DNA from: Hortaea werneckii
Taxonomy: Eukaryota > Ascomycota > Dothideomycetes > Mycosphaerellales > Teratosphaeriaceae
Direction of reading: 5' to 3'
NCBI GenBank assembly: GCA_037044905.1
Contig: JBAOKB010000074.1
Span: forward strand, 310,001 to 374,000
DNA: 64,000 nt
Numbering within the stretch: the stretch's first letter is position 1; each line of letters begins with the position of its first letter. Below are positions 22,312 to 29,746 of this stretch, one piece after another. A program made the position numbers and the translations under genes. The notes below the pieces were generated by a model. That model made no database searches. It saw nothing but the letters and a program-made list of their open reading frames with translations, and was not told the DNA's origin.

Positions 22312-22826
22312 TTTGATCGCCCTTTTCATTACTTGAGTTTTCTTAGAGATACCCTGTAGATACATTATCTTTGTACCTTTCGAAACCAAATTTACCAGAT
22401 CTTTCGAATTGCGTTCCACCTCTCATTCGCATGCAGATGGGTCAGTCAGAAGTGCCGATTTTTGAAGGGCCTTCTTGTTATAACGGGTGAACCGAGTGCC
22501 CGTGAAGGTAATGACAAGACACACTTCTTCAAACATCTGGTTTACCCGGTTAACGTGACGAAAGACTGAGGTAGATACCCAGGTAGACTATTGTAAAGGT
22601 GTAAAGTAGCATACCATGTATCTGTCGAGGAGAGATGATCCTAGGACTTCTTTGCTTATGTAACCTTACCAAGACGTTTACGAGACCTCAGGTATGGGAT
22701 AGATGGATCAACTTATTTATTGTCTAGACGCCATCTTCAAATATCCCGTGGGCTACAAAGTGATCTTTTACCGCTGCCGCTACAAGTATCCTGTTGCTCA
22801 TACAATCACTCATCTGGACTTCAGCC
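22312..22826. other. Intergenic, no gene seen
   Basis: About 515 bp between the transporter stop and the ANCHR-like start. Nothing beyond AT-rich 3' flank and a presumed promoter. Confidence 0.4.
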
Positions 22827-23888
22827 ATGCCAGGATCAGACGACGAGCTTCTAGCTCGACTAAACGCGCTCAAGCCCTCCTCAGTGACTCTCGCGTCGGA
22901 ACCTAAGGCTTCTATCGATGTCGGCGTCAACAAATCGGAGTCTATAGAGGATCGTCTATCAGACCGACTTAAAGCGTTACGTGCCGGTGGTCAAACGTCA
23001 TCTCCGACGCCTGGGACAGCCAAATTGGAGACTGATGATGCACTTACCGCACGAGTTAGAGATGAGGTCGCCACCGAAGCGGATCCTATCCGTGATTGGC
23101 AATCGGCGGAAAACCCCGAGCAATCACTTGATGACTTGATTGCTGAAATAGGCTCCGACGACCAATGGCAAGCAGACCCGGATGATCCAAAGCATATCGC
23201 TGCACTCCTCCGCGAGGCCAAGGAGGCCTTGCCACCCCAGCATGAGCCCGGATCTCCTCAAGGGAGGCAGCAGAGTGAAGACGAATGGCAAAACACGACA
23301 GCTGATGAGTCACCAGACGATGGAAACGCTCCATCGCGTAAGACTGAAGCTCAGCAAGACGAGGAAGAAGCAGACGATTACGTCCAGAGAGTCTTATCAG
23401 AGCTGGATGTAGAGAGAAAGTACGGCCCGGAAGAGGGTAAAGAAAGCGACGGGAGCCCAGCCGAAGATCGAGAAAGTGCGTCAGGGCATGATCTACCTTC
23501 AACGCCATCAAATCTACCCACATCAGGCGCCGCCTCCAAACCGCCGTCCTACGAAGACAGCGAGCTCGAAGCCCGCTTCTCAAACCTCGGGCTAGATCTC
23601 CCCTCCACTCCCAGCGCCCCTCCCTCCGCTAGACTAAAACCCAAGGTCACTGCCAACTTGAGCGGTTCGAAAGCCAAGTCGAACCTGCCAAAGTACACCG
23701 ACGAAGACATCGAAAGCTGGTGCTGCATCTGCAACGAAGATGGCGAGGTCAGGTGTCTGGGCTGCGATGGCGATATCTATTGCCAGACGTGCTGGCGGGA
23801 AGGGCATGGTAATGGACCTGGTCAGGAGAGGGGTCATAGGGCGGAACAGTATTCTCGTAAGGGTGGAGGTGGGCTTGCTCCGGCTTGA
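22827..23888 (+). CDS. ANCHR/ZFYVE19-like protein with C-terminal B-box-type zinc finger
   Basis: Single exon, 353 residues from the ATG at 22827 (MPGSDDELLARLNALK). An upstream in-frame codon gives 11 extra residues that look non-coding. The N terminus repeats D-x-x-L-x-x-R-L-x-x-L modules (ELLARLNALK, DRLSDRLKALR), as in the MIM-like helices of ANCHR that bind VPS4/ESCRT parts. A long acidic, Ser/Pro-rich disordered middle contains LDDLIAEIGSD and ADDYVQRVLSELDVE helices. The C terminus is a Cys/His cluster, WCCICNEDGEVRCLGCDGDIYC...CWREGH...H, matching the zinc finger that ends ZFYVE19 proteins. In animals ANCHR delays abscission (NoCut checkpoint) through VPS4; fungal function is untested and this is family inference. 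The FYVE finger of animal forms is absent, as is usual in fungi. Confidence 0.75.
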   Translation: MPGSDDELLARLNALKPSSVTLASEPKASIDVGVNKSESIEDRLSDRLKALRAGGQTSSPTPGTAKLETDDALTARVRDEVATEADPIRDWQSAENPEQSLDDLIAEIGSDDQWQADPDDPKHIAALLREAKEALPPQHEPGSPQGRQQSEDEWQNTTADESPDDGNAPSRKTEAQQDEEEADDYVQRVLSELDVERKYGPEEGKESDGSPAEDRESASGHDLPSTPSNLPTSGAASKPPSYEDSELEARFSNLGLDLPSTPSAPPSARLKPKVTANLSGSKAKSNLPKYTDEDIESWCCICNEDGEVRCLGCDGDIYCQTCWREGHGNGPGQERGHRAEQYSRKGGGGLAPA

Positions 23889-24499
23889 AAGAAGCTCAAG
23901 GTATTTATCTTAGCTCGGCAAAAGTTGTGACAGACGGGACCGACATGAGTAAAAGACAGTCTACCCCCCTTGCAACCCTTCACCCGCCGCCTTGAGGAGT
24001 CACTCTTAGTCTCACGTCACATGTTCATTTCTGACAGCGATTGTCTCCGAATGGATGCGCAAAGTACCCAACAGCTGTTTGCATGAGAGTGTCCAAAAGC
24101 CTCATAGGGAGTAAAACCTTGTTGACTCTTGCTTGACACGTCAGGTAGGCTCAGGGTACAAGCCCCTGCTATCCAAGGCGTTCAGCATGCTCTCAGCTTC
24201 GCGGGCTGCTGGGGAAGCCAGCTAAAAGCCCTTCAAAACACACTGCTCTGACCATCTGTTCAGAGATTTTTGGAGGTCAGGAATGACCGTCTAGCTACAT
24301 TTAGTTCTCACGGTTCGAAAATGCATGTCTTTCAATCAAGCAAGGTGAATGGAGGTAAAAGAAAGGCTGCAAGTCTCTCGAGACCATGCTTTGCAGACAC
24401 GGCGTATGCTGCCAACAGAAAATGCTCAACTCAAGGTAGTCATCAGCATGAAAAGACACAAGCCACTTTCCCGGTGGCCGTGCCATCCCGACTGCTATC
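23889..24499. other. Intergenic (convergent), no gene seen
   Basis: About 610 bp between two converging genes. No frame here has recognisable features, so it should hold both 3' UTRs. Confidence 0.4.
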
Positions 24500-25602
24500 T
24501 CATCGAATGCAGAATTGGCACAAATAATCCCAGTTCTCCTGGGATTCCTCTGCCCTTCTGAGCAGCTTTTCAGCCTTTTTGTTTCCAAACTCCATAGCCC
24601 ACTGGTTAGCGCAAGCCTCAAGATCCCATGCCCGCGCCACTTTTGAACTATCGAGTCCTGTAGACTTCCGGATCGTGCTGAGAAAACGTTCCACTCGCTC
24701 ATCCTCCTGCATTTCCGGATCAAGACCTGCACCAGCCGTACGAGCAGCTTCCTCAGCCGGCCAAGTGAACAGTAGCCGTGAGGGATCCATATGCAGACTT
24801 CGCGCTAGTTTGTGAAGAGGGCTATCAGGATCATCCGGTCTACTCAGAATGATATCGTCAGCATCCAGGACGATTGGGGTAGGAACTACAGCTCCTTCTT
24901 TCCTTGTTTCCTGCTGCTTCTGCGTCAGATACCAGTCCAGAATTTACCGCTGGAAACGCAGCGTCGTGTACATTCGTGATATTGCTGTGTCAAGATCTGG
25001 AGCCAGGCGGCCTTCGGCACGGTACCAGCTAGAGTAAACGGCAAGAGGGTGCCGAATCAGAAAGAGCGGCTGCCAGGAAAGCATTTGGGTATCCGTGAAG
25101 ATGGTTGGGTTGGTGCGGAAATGGGAGCCTTTGTCTTGAATCGCGGTTGAAGACGAACCAGCCGCGGTTCGCTGACCATCAACCATAGCAAAGGCGGTCG
25201 AGAGTGGCATGGTCATCATGGCATGTTCTTTTAGAAGCATGTGCTTATTCTTTTAACAGTCAGCCAGGAATGGACTCTACACTTTGGACTACTAGGATAC
25301 GAATCTGGGCCACATACGTCTTGCGCGCTTTCGTATATAGCTTCTTGTAGCCTGACATGAGCTTTATCTAGATGTGCCGCGTGCTCGTGTTGGACGCCCT
25401 GTGGAACATCCTCGAAAGATCTGCTTTCCAGGCATTGCTCTCGAGCATAAAGGAAAGCTGCCATGGTATGATATGCTGAGAACTGCCATTCCGACTGTTG
25501 AGATAGGACGCGGAGTAGGAGGTTAGATGCAGTCCGCGGATGGCAAAAGAGGAATACACGATGTTGGTCCACACCCTGGTTAGAGTTGCTAGTCATTTCC
25601 AT
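24500..25602 (-). pseudogene. Sulfotransferase-like P-loop protein with an in-frame stop
   Basis: Read on the minus strand from ATG 25602. HRVFLFCHPRTASNLLLRVL resembles the PAPS-binding 5'-phosphosulfate loop (hPRtasnll) of fungal sulfotransferase-like proteins. After an intron near 25240-25300, whose exact borders I cannot fix, comes KEHAMMTMP, then PLFLIRHPLAVYSSWYR (the 3'-phosphate-type RHPlavysS motif), then PTPIVLDADDIILSRPDD and a tail of WxxEAxxW-like helices to the stop at 24500. Codon 24946-24944 is TAA, sitting between TLRFQR and ILDWYLTQKQQ. Both sides are in one frame and read like the family, so the stop most likely replaces a CAA (Gln). No GT-AG intron removes it in phase. Role is unknown: sulfation of a metabolite or a related transfer is inference. 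Its neighbour is a same-strand regulator. Confidence 0.6.
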
Positions 25603-26157
25603 CTACTATTATATGCAGAACAGGGCTCTAGTAACCCCGGCAGTGGCGGGATCTTCTGTAATTGCTTAGAGCGTTAGAGGTAATAGATCACACCTGGTCA
25701 GCCGGAATTGACAAAACTGCGTTAAGTAGCTCCTGAGCAAGCAACGGGACCGGTGAGGAGAGATGCCGGCCCACTGCTTCAACTTCTGCTGCATGCAGCG
25801 TGACATTGATCCTGCCGCTTGCTGCAGTACAAAGTGAATCTCGGCATCAATTGCCGGAGCTGCAGCAGCTTTAATCCCCGCTCGAGGCTTTTAGCGCTAG
25901 CAACTCTGCGGGGAGGGTGAAGGCAGGAGAAACAATACCTGTGTAGCAGAGAGCAAATCGACACAGCTACGAAATGGATAGGATTGCGCAGCGAATCCTC
26001 AAAAATTGTGACGGCCGTATAATGCATTCAAGGCATCTTTAAGTACTTCGACGCTCATCTCGCCGCCAGAATTCGAACAAAGGGCGCTCGTCGATCTGTT
26101 GTACCTAACAAAAAGGACTCTGTATCATACCAACGTACTGCCGACTGGATCGAAACA
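25603..26157. other. Intergenic, no gene seen
   Basis: About 555 bp between two minus-strand genes. The short reverse frames (82 and 64 codons) lack features. Expected to hold the promoter of the sulfotransferase-like gene and the 3' UTR of the regulator. Confidence 0.4.
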
Positions 26158-27795
26158 TCAAGATATAACCTGCACTCTTCCCGGCCAACTCGGCTCATGT
26201 TGCGGTAATGCCATGAGCAAATCGTAGAAAGCCCGACACTTGTCCTCAAACAACGGCCTTAACTCCATGTGTTTCTCCAGTACCCCCTTGACTTTCTCCC
26301 AGCTTTCTAGTCTGAGCGCGTGGAGCAAGCGCTTGATATACCCATCTCGATCCGGATCGCGCGAGATGGCACAGAGGGTGAAGCGGGACCAGAAAGCCAA
26401 CTCCTCGAATTTCGTACCTAATAGGGCATCTGTGTTGAGATGCTGGCAGGAGACGCAGTGGACGTCGAGAGCCGTTTGGATTTGGAACATCATGGCTATC
26501 TTCAAAGTGTCCAATGTCTTCCGATAGATAGTCCCATTAATGGAGATCAGCGCCGCTCGTGCATGGTACAGCGCATTTAGCTCTAGCTGGTCATAACTCT
26601 CTTCTGCCCATGGGACCGGGCCAGCGCTGATGGTGTGCGTTGGGCTCCATGCTAATATCTCCAGCCCTAACTTCCTTCGCGCGGGCATCATGGAGAGGTC
26701 GTTTGGTTTGAACGCGTTGACAATTGCTATCAACATAAGTAAGCTCCGAACCTCAGGTCGGGCGACGTTGAAAACCTTGAAGCCAGGCGGTAGCCGTCGC
26801 TGCGAGGAGCATGAAGCTGACGCGGTAGAGGCCACCTTGATTTCGGACGGACTGACAAAAGATCGCTCGTCCAAGGCGCCTCGGAAGATCTCAAGCGTAA
26901 CCTCAGTCAGTGTCGAGACATTGTTCTCCTCAAGCGCTTTAGCGGGCAGGGAAAGACTGCGCCACGCATTCATATGTACTGCATACGATTCTGGATCCCC
27001 GTAACGCCGTTCCCAGCCCGCAAGGAGAGCGATAGCTATTGGTGTCGAGCTTGCATCAGTAGCATCACTCGCGAACACGGCGGCCTGTATTGAGTCGAGG
27101 GAGGCGCCTCTCAGCACTAGCATGCCTGAGCCCATATGGTGTACAGCGGCCGCTGGAAGACCACAGGAATTGCTATGCGTTCCAGAGATGAAAAGGGCAG
27201 CCTGGAACAGAGTCGGGTGGCTTGCATAAGCGTCCCACAAAAGCGTTCGAATGGCTTTCTGTGCCAGCGCGGTCCCTTGGAGCGGTCCTGCGTACCAGTG
27301 TTTCCCGTCTTGGAAGGCGCGCATGAAATCGAGAAGTTGGACAGCACCAAGACCGGGACTTTCTGCGTAGGCGGTCGACTCGGAACTCAAGCTGGTCAGA
27401 AGATCTGAGGCAGACTCCATCCTTTTCCGTCGGACTGGCTTGTTTCTCGTACGCCTGACGAGTTGTACCTCTCCCTGAGGAACTTTTGACGTAGCAGGAT
27501 AGCTGTCAATTTGCCCCTGTTCGCCGGCATTGCCGCCATGCATTGCAGCCTCCTTCCGGGCCGCAATGGTCTGCTTCCTGGCTGCTGCGCTTGCAGCGGC
27601 AGCATGTCTTCTTACGGTCTTCTGAGCGCCTCCCTTTTCGGATCTCTTGGGCTTAAAAGGGTCATACTCGACCCACGTTCTGTTCACGGGCCCCGGTATC
27701 TGCCATGGCTCATTCTCCTGCCCTCCAAGCTTCCCCTCCTCTCTTTCTCCCGCATCAGTGGCCTTCCGCTTCCTTGCCCCGTCCTCGCCAGGCAT
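26158..27795 (-). CDS. Fungal-specific regulator with Fungal_trans_2-type domain, no zinc cluster
   Basis: Intronless, 545 residues. The N terminus is very basic and low complexity (RKRKATDAGER, KPKRSEKGGAQKTVRRHAAAASAAARKQ). It is the K-R-x-H-A-type stretch found where related proteins carry no Cys6 finger: I see no CxxC series anywhere in the first 150 residues. From ~130 the fold resembles the DUF3468/Fungal_trans_2 regulatory region: LLDFMRAFQDGKHWY, ASHPTLFQAALFISGTHSN, HHMGSGMLVLRGAS, ALLAGWERRYGDPESYAVHMNAW, later FNVARPEVRSLLMLIAIV. These align in style with the middle homology region of fungal transcription factors. It probably acts in the nucleus, perhaps through a partner, but DNA binding cannot be claimed. 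It lies divergent to the alpha/beta hydrolase and just upstream of the broken sulfotransferase-like gene on the same strand. No break is seen. Confidence 0.75.
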   Translation of the reverse strand: MPGEDGARKRKATDAGEREEGKLGGQENEPWQIPGPVNRTWVEYDPFKPKRSEKGGAQKTVRRHAAAASAAARKQTIAARKEAAMHGGNAGEQGQIDSYPATSKVPQGEVQLVRRTRNKPVRRKRMESASDLLTSLSSESTAYAESPGLGAVQLLDFMRAFQDGKHWYAGPLQGTALAQKAIRTLLWDAYASHPTLFQAALFISGTHSNSCGLPAAAVHHMGSGMLVLRGASLDSIQAAVFASDATDASSTPIAIALLAGWERRYGDPESYAVHMNAWRSLSLPAKALEENNVSTLTEVTLEIFRGALDERSFVSPSEIKVASTASASCSSQRRLPPGFKVFNVARPEVRSLLMLIAIVNAFKPNDLSMMPARRKLGLEILAWSPTHTISAGPVPWAEESYDQLELNALYHARAALISINGTIYRKTLDTLKIAMMFQIQTALDVHCVSCQHLNTDALLGTKFEELAFWSRFTLCAISRDPDRDGYIKRLLHALRLESWEKVKGVLEKHMELRPLFEDKCRAFYDLLMALPQHEPSWPGRVQVIS

Positions 27796-28531
27796 CCGCG
27801 CACACTGCCACCAGAGGTTTCAGAGCAGCCATTGGAGCTCTGCATTCTGGAGAACATACACAGAAAATGAGAGAAAAAGATGATCAGCACGACTAGGCTG
27901 ACAGGGAGGATGGTGTCACACTTGCCCAGCTTCCCCGACTCGCCTGTGTCAAAGTGATGGGATCCTCCGGGGATATGTCGGAGACTAGCCATTTCGAGCA
28001 GACAAAGTGGAACTCGTCAATCTCGCCTCCGCTAAATCGAGCTGATCTCAAGTCTCTGAGTACTGCAATAGGCAATTACAGCTCCGGTGGGTCGCCGGAG
28101 TATCGCGACGGACGCGAATACCTTGACTACATTTTCGGGAGCACAACCTCGTATCTCTATTTGCCTCGCCGGGCTACTTCTCCACCTCCACGAGTGAGAG
28201 CAGTCTTGCCACACTGAGGTACTACCGTCTAAACTGATTTGATTAAATGTCTGCGAGCTGATGTAAGACAAAGAAGTTCGGGCTGAGCAACCCAGGTGAT
28301 ATGGTACTATGTAGGCCGCTGATATCAATGCGAATGCGAGGAGAACAAGGAGGAAAGGGGCATCATCAATGGAAAGAGTGCATTCTTGGGCAGGGTCCAC
28401 CAAGGAGATATCACAAACAGACCCAGCCTGCAGGTGCCTCCGTACGGTGATATCCTTAAAGCCGAGCTGATATAAGACTCCAGGCTGCATTGGTATCCTG
28501 TAATCCCTAGCACAACATCAACTCGTTCAAG
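27796..28531. promoter_or_regulatory. Divergent promoter region, regulator / hydrolase
   Basis: About 735 bp between the minus-strand regulator start and the plus-strand hydrolase start. No supported gene; the overlapping 87-152 codon frames have no domain. Any co-regulation of the pair would act from here; I see no recognisable operator. Confidence 0.35.
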
Positions 28532-29479
28532 ATGGAGCCTCTCAATCTAACTCTGCCTGGTGGTATCGCTGTAACTGGAATTCAAAACATACCCACTTCG
28601 TCCCCAGCCACAAGCCCAAGGAGCCGACCTCTGATCGTCGCCTTCCACGGTGGCAGCTACGAATGTCACTACTTTGACGCAGACTCCCAACATACGGCTA
28701 AGATACCAAGTGACACATACAGAATTCCGTTCGTCTCCCTCGACCGTCCGGATTATGGCGGCACATCATCCATCCTGCCAGTGCAGGAGGGATCAAGCTT
28801 CCCCATCGAAGAAGGCAAACGTATGCACGAATACATCTTCCCAACACTCTGGACCCAATACGGCATCTCCAACGGCTGCTCCTGCCTAATAATCCTCTGC
28901 CACAGCCTAGGAAGCATGGCGGGGATCGTCGCGGCAGCACTCTACTCGCAAGAAGACAAACCATCCTACCCCCTCGGCGGCCTCATCTTCTCCGGCCTGG
29001 CAGATCAAGCCCAAAGCGGCATCGACACTCCTTTCCCGGAGCCCAACGTCGGAGCTTACCACTTCCGCTATCCAGTCCAGGGCAAAGATAGCATGATGTT
29101 CCGACCCGGGACGGTGGATCCTCGGATCCTGGAACAGAGCGAGCGGTTGAACGCGCCGATACCGTTGCCTGAGATGACCAGTCTGTACGAGTACTGGGTT
29201 CATAGTTGGAGACGGGATTGGGCACATCGGGTCCGAGTCCCCATCATGTATGCTTTGCCTGGACAGGACTGTTTCTTCGAACCGTCTACGGAGAATGCGC
29301 AGCAGACTATGGCAGCCTTCACGAACAGTCCACGAGTCGAAGGCGGCCTAATCCTAGGAGCGCCGCATTGCATGGAATTGAGTCACTGGTCGCAGGGTTG
29401 GTATGCGAGATGCTTCGGCTTCGCGCTCGAATGTGCAGCGTATGCCGCTCTTTCAGCGCAGGTTCGGCGTCAGTCATAG
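28532..29479 (+). CDS. Alpha/beta hydrolase (serine hydrolase) of unknown substrate
   Basis: Single exon, 315 residues, no signal peptide, so probably cytosolic. LIVAFHGGSYECHYFD at ~34-49 supplies the oxyanion-hole HGG. The nucleophile elbow is C-H-S-L-G (Ser125), where Cys replaces the usual first Gly of GxSxG. The acid lies on the VRVPIMYALPGQDCFFEP strand (Asp in GQD), and the base is the His of GAPHCMELSHWSQGW. The catalytic triad therefore looks complete. Fold and triad resemble fungal alpha/beta hydrolases related to secondary-metabolite esterases and thioesterase-like enzymes, but the substrate cannot be read from sequence. It is divergent from the Fungal_trans_2 regulator, which could make it a target. 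No break is seen. Confidence 0.8.
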   Translation: MEPLNLTLPGGIAVTGIQNIPTSSPATSPRSRPLIVAFHGGSYECHYFDADSQHTAKIPSDTYRIPFVSLDRPDYGGTSSILPVQEGSSFPIEEGKRMHEYIFPTLWTQYGISNGCSCLIILCHSLGSMAGIVAAALYSQEDKPSYPLGGLIFSGLADQAQSGIDTPFPEPNVGAYHFRYPVQGKDSMMFRPGTVDPRILEQSERLNAPIPLPEMTSLYEYWVHSWRRDWAHRVRVPIMYALPGQDCFFEPSTENAQQTMAAFTNSPRVEGGLILGAPHCMELSHWSQGWYARCFGFALECAAYAALSAQVRRQS

Positions 29480-29746
29480 AAGTTACACTCAATTAGACCG
29501 AATGCGAGATGTAATAAGCTACAGGGTTAAGAATGCTACTCTCCTTACGCTTCGCAATGCACATGGTGAGCCTCGTTCGTTCGGGTATCTTCTTAAACTT
29601 CATAGTCTCTGCCAACAAAAACCAACGCCGGATGAATCTCCTCCCCCTTCCTAAGTCTTGGCTTCTAGCCAGTTGAGGTCGATGCCTCATCATGTGATGA
29701 GCAAAGTGCCGTTATAAGCGCCTAGTTCTTGGCAATGCGTCGGCCT

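Noticed and set aside
24941..24980. A short intron that would remove the TAA in the sulfotransferase-like gene
   Set aside because: The GT here offers only 28-37 bp introns and none keeps the downstream family frame.
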